DNA of 24,761 nucleotides, taken from positions 1 to 24,761 of the IMG/VR virus record IMGVR_UViG_3300036845_000547; one strand, given 5' to 3'. The notes under the pieces are model-generated. The model made no database searches. It had not been told where the DNA came from and saw only the letters and a program-made list of their open reading frames with translations. The stretch comes from a virus. Below, piece by piece: positions 1 through 7,848 of the stretch. The first letter of the stretch is position 1. The number at the start of each line of letters is the position of its first letter. The position numbers were made by a program, and so were the translations under genes.

Positions 1-621
1 CTGCATGACTTGCCCGGCCGTTAGACCAGCGAATTCCGGGTTCGCAGATACCGCGGCCGGGTCGATCGCCTCTATCCGTGTATTAGGATCGGCCTGCGCA
101 ATCCTCTTCGCGCCATGCGCACCGAAAACAAACGCCAGCCGCAACGTACCATCATTTACGGGTACCCCCGACTTCGCCAGTTCTTGCCCGTTTAACTCCG
201 TGCGCTTGCCCGTCATATGCGCCTTGAACGCCAGCCCAGCTGGGCTGTTGTCATCCCTCATGGCCAGGATCTGGTCTTCGTCTTTGCCTTGAACCTCCGG
301 TTCGCCACGCGTGATTTCGCGCCAGTCGTCCTTGATCCATCCGCTGACCGCGCTTGATCTTGGGTCTTTTCCTGTGCCCTCCAATTGCATGTTGACTTTG
401 ATAAAATTGCTCAACCCATCCGCATGGGGATTACCAGTCGCCTGTTGCGCTTGTTGCTGGAGATTGCCCGTCAATCCAGACGGCTTAACACTCGGCTCTG
501 ACGGCATTTGGAGAGAGGCCAACAACCCAGGACGCAACTGGGGTTCGGATGGCGGATTGAAAGCCGCTAATTGCCCAGGCGATAGGTGCGGATCAGCCGC
601 CTGTAGGTTTGCGTCATCCAT
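1..621 (-). CDS. Internal virion (ejection) protein with lytic transglycosylase-like domain, N-terminal part
   Basis: The frame is open from ATG at 621 to the window edge (207 codons) and continues beyond it, so the gene is partial at its 3' end. Residues 1-70 are Pro/Gln-rich and probably disordered. From about residue 72 the pattern resembles the SLT/lysozyme-like domain of phage internal virion proteins: FIKVNMQLEGTGKDPRSSAV places a Glu where the catalytic Glu of transglycosylases lies, followed by DQILAMRDD, a helical segment and a repeat-like DPNTRIEAIDPAAVSANPEF. The family cuts peptidoglycan during DNA ejection. The usual G-x-x-QF segment after SSAV seems shortened to SGWIKDDW, so activity is uncertain. 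ATG lies three bases after the upstream gene's TAA. The role is inferred from motif resemblance and from its position after the other ejection-type genes. Confidence 0.7.
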   Translation of the reverse strand, partial: MDDANLQAADPHLSPGQLAAFNPPSEPQLRPGLLASLQMPSEPSVKPSGLTGNLQQQAQQATGNPHADGLSNFIKVNMQLEGTGKDPRSSAVSGWIKDDWREITRGEPEVQGKDEDQILAMRDDNSPAGLAFKAHMTGKRTELNGQELAKSGVPVNDGTLRLAFVFGAHGAKRIAQADPNTRIEAIDPAAVSANPEFAGLTAGQVMQ

Positions 622-624
622 CTG

Positions 625-906
625 TTATGGCAATCGACTAGAAAATGCAGCTTCTATGCCATCCCGGATGGCATCATAAAAATCCTCAGACGGCGCATCT
701 GTAGCATTAGTAGCAATCTGGAAAACCGCATCCTTCACGGCTTGTCTGATCGCGTCATAAAATAACTCGTGTGGGGCATTAAACGTGCTGTCGCCATCGG
801 CAATCCTCAAAATCGCCTGCCTAACTCCATCGGTAATTGCCTCCATGAGGTCTTCTCGGCTTAGGCTAATGGGCATTCTGCCCATCACGCGCTTGCCGCA
901 GCTCAT
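625..906 (-). CDS. Small protein with three helical repeats, unknown function
   Basis: Up to 93 aa. I do not recognise a family. The protein is built of three related segments about 27 residues apart: DLMEAITDGVRQAILRIA, ELFYDAIRQAVKDAVFQIA and EDFYDAIRDGIEAAFSSR. Each is an amphipathic helix with the pattern (D/E)-x-(F/M)-Y/x-(D/E)-A-I, joined by short Asn/Asp/Pro linkers. The start is uncertain: ATG at 906 has AAGG five bases upstream but overlaps the preceding gene by 41 bases, while in-frame ATGs at 885 and 876 give shorter overlaps. It lies directly upstream of the transglycosylase-like gene, so a virion or ejection-accessory role is possible but not shown. Confidence 0.7.
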   Translation of the reverse strand: MSCGKRVMGRMPISLSREDLMEAITDGVRQAILRIADGDSTFNAPHELFYDAIRQAVKDAVFQIATNATDAPSEDFYDAIRDGIEAAFSSRLP

Positions 907-1093
907 TGAGCCTTAGCACTTCATGGATACGCTCTTTAGCCTGTTCGGGAGTTGAAAATTCCCCGATAATAAAATGGTTGTTTCTAACGTGCCGCCTGGT
1001 CCTTGATTCCTCCCCTTGGTAAACATCAATAGCATAGCCCGACTGGAGACTAAGATCTATTACTCCCCACCACTTTTTTACTGTTGTTCTCAT
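866..1093 (-). CDS. Hypothetical 75-aa protein
   Basis: Not recognised. It is short and basic, with a Trp pair near the N-terminus (KKWWGVIDLS), a predicted strand-rich middle (YAIDVYQGEE, NNHFIIGEF) and a C-terminal helix (TPEQAKERIHEVLRLNEL). The start codon overlaps the stop of the ejection-type gene upstream as ATGA, which supports both the frame and translational coupling. No signal peptide or membrane segment is visible. Confidence 0.75.
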   Translation of the reverse strand: MRTTVKKWWGVIDLSLQSGYAIDVYQGEESRTRRHVRNNHFIIGEFSTPEQAKERIHEVLRLNELRQARDGQNAH

Positions 1094-2400
1094 GCTGTCG
1101 CCGCAGCAGCATAAGCTGGCGGCGAATAACCAGCCCCAGCCAGCGATCGGGCAAACCCGTAAAGCGCGTTGCGATATTGCTCGTCTCGTGCCATCTGCGC
1201 GTTCAGCACGGCGTTATAGTCATTCCCCGCGATCGATGAGTATTGAGCCCCTTGCTGCAACAAGTTGTTGGCGATGCCGAACTGCTGAGCGGCGGCATTC
1301 TGCTTGATCTGCGAAATCTTGTCCGCCTCCATCGTCGAGCCGGTCAACCCCAAATTCCCGTAGGCCGACTTTGTTTGTGCGATGGCCGCGTGGGTTGACG
1401 CATCCACTTCCTGCTGTGCGCCGGGAGGAAGAATACCCGTATTAAGCGGCGAGGTGAGCTGTGTCGCGGTCCCCTGCGCTGCTGCTCCGAGGTTGCCAAC
1501 TTTAGTTTCTGCCGGGAATGGAGGATTCCCCTTGAAGAGTTGGGAGCCGAACAATCCCGCCGTCAGCAATGCGCCAGGATTCTTTTTCGCCCATTCTCCC
1601 GCGTCGCTGGCGAAGCCACCAAACCCACCGCCACCTCCGGCTACGGCAGAATCTGAAGCCGCCACCCCCGTACCAGTCGGATCTGCGGCAACATCAGCCG
1701 CCACTTGTTGAGCAGGGGTGAACGCATTGTAAGCCTCTGCCGATGGGATGCCGCCGCCCGGCGTTCCGGCCGCCGCCGTCAAGCCTGGCCCTCCCGGCGT
1801 GATCGTTGCTGGCGCAATCTCTGTTGGCGCACCTACCGCCCCCGCAGGAGGCGTCAGGGTTCCCGATGCTGCCCCAGGATAAGTGGCTCCAGTAAACACA
1901 TCAGCCCCCGCAGGAGGGCCTTGCAAAGTGAAATCCGGAGAGACGGCACCCGGCGGAGGAGTGCCACCTAAAAACCCGCCGCCCGCAGGCGCAGCTGATG
2001 TCGGAGCCGAGATGCCGCTAACGTCGGCTCCTGTCAACGACGGCGCAGCTGAAGCAAGTTGCGGAGCCGCCTGCGCAGCAACATCAGAGGTGGCGGCCAG
2101 AAGATTTGGCGCAACACCACCTAATCCCCCAGCAGCTTCCGCCGCTCCCGCCAATCCCGGAGCAGCGCCTGCCAATCCTGGCGCTGCAGCGGCGATGTCT
2201 GAGCCGAAACTCGCAAGGGGGATTGTCTCCGCTCCCGTAAGCGCTGTTTCCGTACCCGGAATCAGGAATGGGGCAGCCTCTGCTGCTCCCCCCGCCGCAG
2301 CTTCTGCAGGCAGAACCGCCCCGAGGAGTTCCGGCGCCGCAAGTCCCGCAGCACCGAGCGCCAGCGGCGCCAGAATATTCAGAAATCCAGGTTTGGCCAC
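1090..2400 (-). CDS. Ala/Gly-rich internal virion (ejection) protein
   Basis: 436 aa, starting at GTG 2400, three bases after the preceding stop. Residues 1-270 are extremely rich in Ala, Gly and Pro, with small repeats such as APGLAGA twice in tandem and PPAGA-type units; this part is probably disordered or membrane-active. The C-terminal 140 residues are helical and contain the arrangement (A)IAQTKSAYGNLGLTGST, then Gln/Asn-rich helix, then NAQMARDEQYRNAL. I associate that arrangement with internal or ejection proteins of short-tailed phages, where the helical C-terminus builds the core or trans-envelope channel. It lies between GNAT-like genes and the transglycosylase-like gene. The role is inferred from resemblance and context; no catalytic motif is visible. 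Confidence 0.7.
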   Translation of the reverse strand: MAKPGFLNILAPLALGAAGLAAPELLGAVLPAEAAAGGAAEAAPFLIPGTETALTGAETIPLASFGSDIAAAAPGLAGAAPGLAGAAEAAGGLGGVAPNLLAATSDVAAQAAPQLASAAPSLTGADVSGISAPTSAAPAGGGFLGGTPPPGAVSPDFTLQGPPAGADVFTGATYPGAASGTLTPPAGAVGAPTEIAPATITPGGPGLTAAAGTPGGGIPSAEAYNAFTPAQQVAADVAADPTGTGVAASDSAVAGGGGGFGGFASDAGEWAKKNPGALLTAGLFGSQLFKGNPPFPAETKVGNLGAAAQGTATQLTSPLNTGILPPGAQQEVDASTHAAIAQTKSAYGNLGLTGSTMEADKISQIKQNAAAQQFGIANNLLQQGAQYSSIAGNDYNAVLNAQMARDEQYRNALYGFARSLAGAGYSPPAYAAAATA

Positions 2401-2403
2401 AAG

Positions 2404-2823
2404 TCACCATTCCAACACGTAGTTGACTGATCGTCGCACGGACATGCCGAGCCTCCGAGCGAACGGACCGAAATCAACATTGCATATTTCGGCCTCAATA
2501 TCCAATCGCGAGCAACCGCGCTCGATCGCCCATGCGTGAACTGCGCGAACAAGAGCAACTGACTGCCATGCTGCCCGGCCCTCGGAAAGCGCCGAGCATA
2601 ACAGAAGGAGATGAGTCTGCGGCTTCCGTGGGGCATAAAAGCGAGGCTGACACGCCGCGACACACCATGCGTCTTCGGTTCGCAGAATAGCCACATCATC
2701 GTTGTGGATCATCGCCGCTCCCCACGTCAAAGCCGCATCGGCATCAAAAGCAGGGTATTTACGAGACGCAACTTCGATGATCCAGGGCAAGTCTCGCGGC
2801 GCCGCCCGCCAAACCGCGATCAT
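2404..2823 (-). CDS. GNAT-like acetyltransferase-fold protein
   Basis: 139 aa. The layout follows the GCN5-related N-acetyltransferase fold: an N-terminal strand-helix with RAAPRDLPWIIEVA, a central strand with AILRTEDAWCVAA, a helix after a conserved Arg (GRAAWQSVALVRAVHAWA), then ERGCSRLDIEAE and the C-terminal ARRLGMSVRRSVNYVLEW, where families usually show the (A/F)-R-R-L-G helix followed by a strand. The acetyl-CoA pyrophosphate loop (Q/RxxGxG/A) is not clear, so catalysis may be lost. Similar small GNAT-like proteins occur next to internal-protein genes in short-tailed phages. Start ATG overlaps the preceding TGA as ATGA. The substrate is unknown. Confidence 0.6.
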   Translation of the reverse strand: MIAVWRAAPRDLPWIIEVASRKYPAFDADAALTWGAAMIHNDDVAILRTEDAWCVAACQPRFYAPRKPQTHLLLLCSALSEGRAAWQSVALVRAVHAWAIERGCSRLDIEAEICNVDFGPFARRLGMSVRRSVNYVLEW

Positions 2824-3074
2824 AGCGGATCGCCCGCCTCCCTCGGGACGAGTTTATATTTGCGCGGCACACCGTAGTGTCCTGCTTCTCCAATCGCCTT
2901 GGCGACGGCTTCAGGAGCCTTAATGCCCATCGCCGCGAATGCGGCGGCGCGTGCCCCAAACTCTGCTGCTCCCATGACGCCCTCGCCATTCGGCGCCGCT
3001 TCGTAAGCTCCCCAGAAAGCCTCTTGGATCTCATCGAGCAAATCATCATCAATGATCGGATCGTCCTCGGTCAT
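2820..3074 (-). CDS. Hypothetical acidic 84-aa protein
   Basis: Not recognised. The N-terminus is strongly acidic (EDDPIIDDDLLDEIQEAFW), followed by an Ala/Gly-rich helix (AAEFGARAAAFAAMGIKAPEA) and a basic tail (VPRKYKLVPREAGDPL). It is joined on both sides by ATGA overlaps to GNAT-like genes, so it is translationally coupled within that pair and may act with them. No membrane segment or metal-binding motif is seen. Confidence 0.75.
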   Translation of the reverse strand: MTEDDPIIDDDLLDEIQEAFWGAYEAAPNGEGVMGAAEFGARAAAFAAMGIKAPEAVAKAIGEAGHYGVPRKYKLVPREAGDPL

Positions 3075-3589
3075 AGGATTAAACTCACCTCTACGTCCTC
3101 TCGCGCCGCAAGCTTTCGAGCGATGTCATTCGACACGCAGTCGGAATTCCTATCAACAATGTATCGGCTCGCCCCGAGGTTCTTCGCCCATCTCCCCGTG
3201 TCTCGGTAGATCGCAAACCCCTCGCGATCATATTTGTGTTCTTTCGGCTCCTCAAGGAACAGGAATACTTCCTCTGCGATTGGGAGCGCGTCGAGCTCCG
3301 TGCGAACGATCCGGCTCAGCCCTACCCCGTGAGGAGTCTTCGTAAGGTAGTGCGAGTTCGATCCGATCCATGCCCGCAACCGGCCGGAGAACGTCGCCTG
3401 TGACAGATGGGGCCATTTTTGCGTCAACCGATTGATCAGCCATGCTCCGCGAGGCGACATTGCGTCAACGAGCAGAAAGCGACTCACAATGACTGGCGTC
3501 GGATCGAACGGACTTATCTCTCGTCCCAGCGTCTCTACCTCGACGAGCGGCCGACGCGGATACGGAGGATGCCCCTTCTCAAATGCCAT
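3071..3589 (-). CDS. Probable GNAT-like protein, 172 aa
   Basis: The middle and C-terminal parts look like a GNAT fold: a beta strand with EEVFLFLEEPKEHKYDREG, then GFAIYRDTGRWAKNLGASRY, where a helix after the cofactor-loop position ends in the typical (K/R)xLGAS, then a strand and SNDIARKLAA. The N-terminal half (WLINRLTQKWPHLSQATFSG) is helical and has no family I can name. No complete acetyl-CoA loop is visible, so the call rests on pattern resemblance and on a second GNAT-like gene two positions downstream. Start ATG follows directly on the stop of the upstream gene. It could be a virion-associated accessory protein; enzymatic activity is not established. Confidence 0.5.
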   Translation of the reverse strand: MAFEKGHPPYPRRPLVEVETLGREISPFDPTPVIVSRFLLVDAMSPRGAWLINRLTQKWPHLSQATFSGRLRAWIGSNSHYLTKTPHGVGLSRIVRTELDALPIAEEVFLFLEEPKEHKYDREGFAIYRDTGRWAKNLGASRYIVDRNSDCVSNDIARKLAAREDVEVSLIL

Positions 3590-3936
3590 TAAGTCACTCC
3601 CAATTTCGCCTCAGCCTGGTAATGCTCGATAAAGTGCTGTTGTATCCACGATGATAATTGCGCTTCGTCCTGAAAATCAAGGCTCGTCAGATCTTCCCCC
3701 TGGATGCCGAGGATCTCGTTCTGCACATTATGGGTGGCTTGGTGGTTTAAACCCCAAGTAAGCAGCCCGCCCGCGAAAAGAGGGATCGGGTCGAAAACGT
3801 ACTGCGGGATGATCATCCCCTTCATCTGGGCGAACACCGCTGCGGCGATCTTCCGATGCGAGTCTTGATTGGCGAAGGAAAACTGCCCGATCAGGTTTTG
3901 ATCGCGCGGTAAGTTCAGCAGTGTTGCAAGCGCCAT
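3589..3936 (-). CDS. Conserved phage hypothetical protein (115 aa)
   Basis: ATG at 3936 overlaps the preceding TAA by one base (TAATG), which makes it preferable to an in-frame GTG at 3957. The protein begins MALATLLNLPRDQN, then IGQFSFANQDSHRKIAAAVF, and ends with acidic helices (LDFQDEAQLSSWIQQHFIEH). The F-S-F-x-(N/H)-x-DSH pattern followed by an N-HxxTHN segment is one I have seen in uncharacterised proteins located after tail-hub genes in short-tailed phages. It is probably a virion or assembly accessory protein. Function unknown. Confidence 0.75.
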   Translation of the reverse strand: MALATLLNLPRDQNLIGQFSFANQDSHRKIAAAVFAQMKGMIIPQYVFDPIPLFAGGLLTWGLNHQATHNVQNEILGIQGEDLTSLDFQDEAQLSSWIQQHFIEHYQAEAKLGVT

Positions 3937-4214
3937 TACGGCAGCATCCCCGGCCACGGCTTCTTGTTTTCGTGCTTATCCGCAAGATCATCGAGTTCCT
4001 TGGTGACGGTTTCCTTGACCGAGCCGTCAAGGCCATCTTGATTTTGGATTCCATGCTTGAGTTGGCGATACACCCTGCCGACAGCTTCGCCGAACGACTT
4101 AGGAGGCGGAGGCTGAGTGTTCTGGGGGGCGGTCTGGGCATCAGCCTCGCAACAGCCAAACGCTCGGCGTGTTATCCTACGCAACTCGTCATAAAGGGGG
4201 CCACTATGATGCAC
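3936..4214 (-). CDS. Hypothetical protein after the hub gene, start uncertain
   Basis: Up to 101 aa depending on the start. TTG at 4241 would overlap the hub gene by 17 bases and has no visible ribosome site. GTG at 4214 follows AGGAG closely (two bases) and is used here. TTG at 4181 is a third option. The protein is hydrophilic with a Pro run (PPPPKSFGEA), a helix (GEAVGRVYRQLKHG) and a charged C-terminus (KELDDLADKHENKK), ending in PWPGMLP. No family recognised. Coupling to the next gene through TAATG supports the frame and the stop. Confidence 0.6.
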   Translation of the reverse strand: MHHSGPLYDELRRITRRAFGCCEADAQTAPQNTQPPPPKSFGEAVGRVYRQLKHGIQNQDGLDGSVKETVTKELDDLADKHENKKPWPGMLP

Positions 4215-4224
4215 CGCTCCTACC

Positions 4225-6522
4225 TCACACGTTCGTTTCAAAGGTCTGGTTAATCATCGTCATCGACAGGATAGCGGCATCGCTCGCTTCTGTCTGTATC
4301 GAGATCCCGAGGAGTCTGCCGCTGTTCCCGAGGGGAATCGGACCGAACACGTCAAACCCGGAAGTCACTGGCAGAGAGACGGTCACGGCGGGCGAACTGT
4401 TCGTCTCGTTATCGCACGTCACTCTCAGGCTAATCGTGCTGCCTGTGAGGTTCTGTACGATCCCCAAAAGCCTCAGCATCTGTTTGGTGAAGTAGTATCC
4501 CGGAGTGGCCCAGAGTTTCGATTGTACCGTTTTCGTTACAGCCGTGCTTGGTTCGGTGAATAGAGGATAGATGCTTGTGCCGTCTGTTCCCCATGCGCTA
4601 AGAGCTGAATTGAACTTCTGCCCGGAAATATACGTCAGATTCAGGTTCTGGATTGCCGTAAACCAAATCTTGCCGTTCCACAACAGCAGTTTGTTGGTTC
4701 GCACCCCGGTCACCTGATCGATGATCGGAAGCAACAGCACGTAGACCCTGACCGATCCGAAAAGATCCGCGACGGCAGAGGAGTAATTATCCGTGTTGCT
4801 CGGCAGTGCGAAAGCCGGAAGTACGGTGTTGTAAATCCCGTCGAGTTGATCGCTGATCTTGGTCACTGCCCCGCCATAGGAGACATAGACGCCCGTGGGA
4901 TTGGCGAACACGATGTTGCGTTGATAAACCTGCGTCGAACTCGGCCACGGAGAGCCGGTTTGCGGATCGGTGTTCACAGTGGTGAACACCGTAGTAGCAA
5001 TGGGCGGATTCCCCGACGACGACGTGACGACACCCGAGATGTAATTCACCGCCGAATCGGCGATCAAATAGAGGAAGCCGTTCGCTTGTTTGAGCGAGTG
5101 ATATCCAACTTGAAGAAACGAATCGAGCGCCGGGAAAGCCCCCGCCCCATCTGATGGTCGGAAATCCGAGGGATCGCCAGGTGCGGAGAACACCGTCCGG
5201 TTTAACGGAGGAGGGACCGATGTAATCGGAGCTGCGCCATTGGTCACCCATACTCGCGAGAACGCTATCTCGATCGCTGTCCCGCTCACGCCGAATGGCA
5301 TCAATGAGACCGTCGCCGATGCCCCATCATTGCCTCCGGAGAACTGCACGAGCGCCACGCTGTACCCAAAGCCGGGATTTACGATCAGCAGTCCAGATAC
5401 CTGGCCGCCCGTTACCACGGGCTCGATTTGTGCTCCCGTGCCATCCCCGATGACGGTGACGACAGGATTGGTCAGATACCCCGTACCCCCGGAAATCTGC
5501 ACTGGCGAGATGATTTGACCGCCAGAAATCTCGACAACGCCGACGAATCCACTGCCTGCCGCGGTCGGATCGGTTACCGAGACGGTCGGCGGCGAAGTGT
5601 ACCCCAAGCCGCCACTGACGACGGTAATCCCCGTGATGACACCCGCCTGTGCCTGCAATGCAACGCTAGCCCCTGTCCCACCGCCTCCGGTTATGGTCGC
5701 ATAGCTGCTCGCCGAATACTGATGACCCCCGTTGACGACTTGAACGCCTGACACCGCCGCTCCGGGACCGATGCTGACGGTAAAGATAGCGGTGTTGTCC
5801 GATCCGCCTCCGGTGATCGATAGGACGGAGAAATCGTTGACGCCGAATCCATGACCGGGATTGGTGACTGTAATCTTGTCGATTGAGCCGTTTGCCAAGG
5901 TCGCCGAGAACGCGGCGCCGGTTCCACCTCCCGTGGTCATTAGGCTGAACGTCGGTGCCGAGCTGTAATTCATCCCCGAATTGGTGAGGGTGACTACCGG
6001 GGATAATCCGCCAGCGCCAAAGAGATTGATCCCATCCCACAGCCAATAACCGTTCATCTGAGCGGCAGAAAAGATCAGGTATTGCCCACCCCACGAAGAA
6101 AACCCGAGAATGTTGGAGGGATGTGTGATCGTCCCCGGTGGGGCGATTTGCACCACCGTCGTAGTGCCGCCAACCGCTCCGAATGCTTCTTGCAGTGAGC
6201 CGTCAGAGAGCAGGATCGCACAAACATAGGCGTCCTGAAGGACCGCCCAGCCGAACCAAACGATCGTCTCGACCCCAGGCGAGCCATTGGGAGGGGGGAC
6301 GGTGTAAAATGCCGCGCCGTTATCCCAGATCGTCCGCAGGAATGACGGTCCGAACGGCACCCATCCGTCGCAGATCGACATCTCCGTGTCTTTGATCGAC
6401 GGGCGCGGGACATGAGTGTTCAGTCCCTCGAAGACTTCAAACGGGATCGGAAACGGATTGGACGGGAACCCCGGAGTCTGGGGCGGCCGAGCAGGGAGAG
6501 AGGAGCTGCCGCGTTCAGACAT
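4225..6522 (-). CDS. Tail hub/nozzle-like structural protein with inserted GxGY beta-repeats
   Basis: 765 aa. Residues 1-170 and about 420-765 carry beta-propeller-like text typical of podovirus hub or nozzle proteins: FEGLNTHVPRPSIKDTEM near the N-terminus, then FSRVWVTNG, VFSAPGDPSDFRPSDGAGAF, ANGFLYLIADSAVNYISG and later blade-like strands. Between them, residues about 175-410 form at least six repeats of roughly 40 aa with the core (N/S)-(G/P)-G-x-(G/Q)-(Y/F)-x-x-x-P followed by a V-x-V/I strand and GGGTGA-type turns (for example SGGLGYTSPPTVSV, SGGTGYLTNPVVTV). This module also occurs in two other proteins of the window. The protein would close the portal-adaptor channel. Its ATG lies 19 bases after the upstream stop, behind a 10-bp tandem repeat, with no clear Shine-Dalgarno sequence. 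The family assignment is by resemblance. Confidence 0.7.
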   Translation of the reverse strand: MSERGSSSLPARPPQTPGFPSNPFPIPFEVFEGLNTHVPRPSIKDTEMSICDGWVPFGPSFLRTIWDNGAAFYTVPPPNGSPGVETIVWFGWAVLQDAYVCAILLSDGSLQEAFGAVGGTTTVVQIAPPGTITHPSNILGFSSWGGQYLIFSAAQMNGYWLWDGINLFGAGGLSPVVTLTNSGMNYSSAPTFSLMTTGGGTGAAFSATLANGSIDKITVTNPGHGFGVNDFSVLSITGGGSDNTAIFTVSIGPGAAVSGVQVVNGGHQYSASSYATITGGGGTGASVALQAQAGVITGITVVSGGLGYTSPPTVSVTDPTAAGSGFVGVVEISGGQIISPVQISGGTGYLTNPVVTVIGDGTGAQIEPVVTGGQVSGLLIVNPGFGYSVALVQFSGGNDGASATVSLMPFGVSGTAIEIAFSRVWVTNGAAPITSVPPPLNRTVFSAPGDPSDFRPSDGAGAFPALDSFLQVGYHSLKQANGFLYLIADSAVNYISGVVTSSSGNPPIATTVFTTVNTDPQTGSPWPSSTQVYQRNIVFANPTGVYVSYGGAVTKISDQLDGIYNTVLPAFALPSNTDNYSSAVADLFGSVRVYVLLLPIIDQVTGVRTNKLLLWNGKIWFTAIQNLNLTYISGQKFNSALSAWGTDGTSIYPLFTEPSTAVTKTVQSKLWATPGYYFTKQMLRLLGIVQNLTGSTISLRVTCDNETNSSPAVTVSLPVTSGFDVFGPIPLGNSGRLLGISIQTEASDAAILSMTMINQTFETNV

Positions 6523-6550
6523 CAGCAGTGATCAGCAGTGATCAGCAATG
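6521..6550. repeat. 10-bp tandem repeat at the fibre/hub gene junction
   Basis: Three head-to-tail copies of ATCAGCAGTG; the last has A for G at position 8. On the minus strand this reads TGCTGATCAC repeated, so the final Cys codon plus TGA of the upstream gene is duplicated twice before the hub ATG. It contains two TGATCA palindromes. It probably arose by slippage or end duplication and sets the spacing between the stop and the next start. Confidence 0.9.
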
Positions 6551-7846
6551 CACCATAATCCCGTTTATTACCACGACAGTAGCCGCGTTTATGGTCGTGC
6601 AATTCGCAGCGGTCGTCACGCCGCTACCACCATTGTTAACCTGAAGCATGTTACTATTCAGTAATATATTGCTGCTAAGGATTTCTAATGGTTCCACCAA
6701 AGAGTTCGCGTCGTTACGAGATTCAATGCTTGCGCCGCTCGACAACGTATTATTGCCGCCGATCTGAACAATTTTGTCTGTACTAGATCTTGCGACAACC
6801 CCGCCCGTCATAGTGGTTATCGGATAATTAAAATTGAACGCGGGATTCATAGCATTACCGAACATATTAGTGCCAAACTCCAGTTGCCCCTGGAACGCAA
6901 CGCCGGCAATGTAATTCCCCCAGAAAATGTCTTGGCTGTTCGTCGTCAACCCGCCCCCGCCATTGGGGACAAACGCCTTGGTCCCAATAATCGAAAACGT
7001 AGGGGTAGTTCCATTCAGCGTTGCGAGGAATTGACCCCACTTAATAGCTCCAGGGCTCCCGCTGAAATTTGGATAAGATAATGTAATTCCTCCGGTGTTG
7101 TTGTCTTGCACTACTGCGTTACCTGATATAAGCAACGCAGTTGCGACCGTATCAGTATAACTCCAAGATAAATCTAGTTCGTTTTGTATGAGCCGGTTGT
7201 GAGTCCCGGGTGGCTGAGCGACCCTAAATTCTCGATCAGAGATATTTGTGTTAATTCCCTCAACTCGCCCGCCATCAACATTTACCGCGCCCGTGCCAAA
7301 AAGAGATACCGCAAACGGCACCACTCCCGAGAACGGCTGATTCGCCAACACATAACCAGATACTCCCGCGACAATCGGCACAGTTGTACCGGGATTGGCA
7401 ACGCCCACTCCGCGAACGCCGTCATAATTGCCACCGCCAGCGGCCGGGAGCGGCAAACATGGCGCCGTGCAGAACGTAAACGCCAAAATCTGATCGGCGC
7501 TAAAAGTCGGATTGGTGATTCCAGCCAATGTCGCGCCGGTCGTCACTACTGCTCCCGTCTGATTATCGCTTATCTGTGCCGCGCCCTCTCGCAACAATGT
7601 CCCCACGGTATTGTTAAATGAAGTTATCTCAGCAATCGCTGTCACGGTCGGACCATTCACGTTGCCCGTGCCTTTTGTCGCGATCATGGCAGCAAGATTG
7701 TTGAGTCCTGACGCCGGCAGCGGGCAGCCGTCCACAAACGGCGGAGCCGAGATGTTCGGGTTCGGAGAGGGACACGCGCCAAATGCCGCGGAGGCGGTTG
7801 CGAGTAGGAACAGAGAAAGCGTGGGTGCAAGGAATTTACGAATCAC
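6542..7846 (-). CDS. Secreted-type fibre-like protein 2 (signal peptide, Cys-terminal)
   Basis: 434 aa from GTG 7846; GTG at 7855 or 7858 would add only a few residues. The N-terminus is a good Sec signal peptide: basic MIRKF, hydrophobic LAPTLSLFLLATASAAFG, cleavage near AFGA/C. The mature part starts CPSPNPNIS, then DGCPLPASGLNNLAA and TAIAEITSFNNTVGTLLRE. This block is shared with the upstream fibre-like paralog. The middle is a Gly/Asn/Ser/Thr-rich, strand-rich body without a recognised domain. It ends CTTINAATVVVINGIMVHC, a two-Cys cap resembling the ends of two neighbours. A host-exported, envelope-associated or virion fibre role is possible. An exported virion-operon product is unusual. 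The sequence does not prove which applies. Confidence 0.7.
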   Translation of the reverse strand: MIRKFLAPTLSLFLLATASAAFGACPSPNPNISAPPFVDGCPLPASGLNNLAAMIATKGTGNVNGPTVTAIAEITSFNNTVGTLLREGAAQISDNQTGAVVTTGATLAGITNPTFSADQILAFTFCTAPCLPLPAAGGGNYDGVRGVGVANPGTTVPIVAGVSGYVLANQPFSGVVPFAVSLFGTGAVNVDGGRVEGINTNISDREFRVAQPPGTHNRLIQNELDLSWSYTDTVATALLISGNAVVQDNNTGGITLSYPNFSGSPGAIKWGQFLATLNGTTPTFSIIGTKAFVPNGGGGLTTNSQDIFWGNYIAGVAFQGQLEFGTNMFGNAMNPAFNFNYPITTMTGGVVARSSTDKIVQIGGNNTLSSGASIESRNDANSLVEPLEILSSNILLNSNMLQVNNGGSGVTTAANCTTINAATVVVINGIMVHC

Positions 7847-7848
7847 GC

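Noticed and set aside
5-679. Two plus-strand frames at the left edge
   Set aside because: They oppose the partial transglycosylase-like gene and the three-repeat gene, whose frames have family-like text and abutting stop-start junctions.
1883-2422. Plus-strand 179-codon Ala/Pro-rich frame
   Set aside because: It is the antisense shadow of the Ala/Gly-rich ejection gene; complementary GC-rich codons give another Ala/Pro-rich frame.
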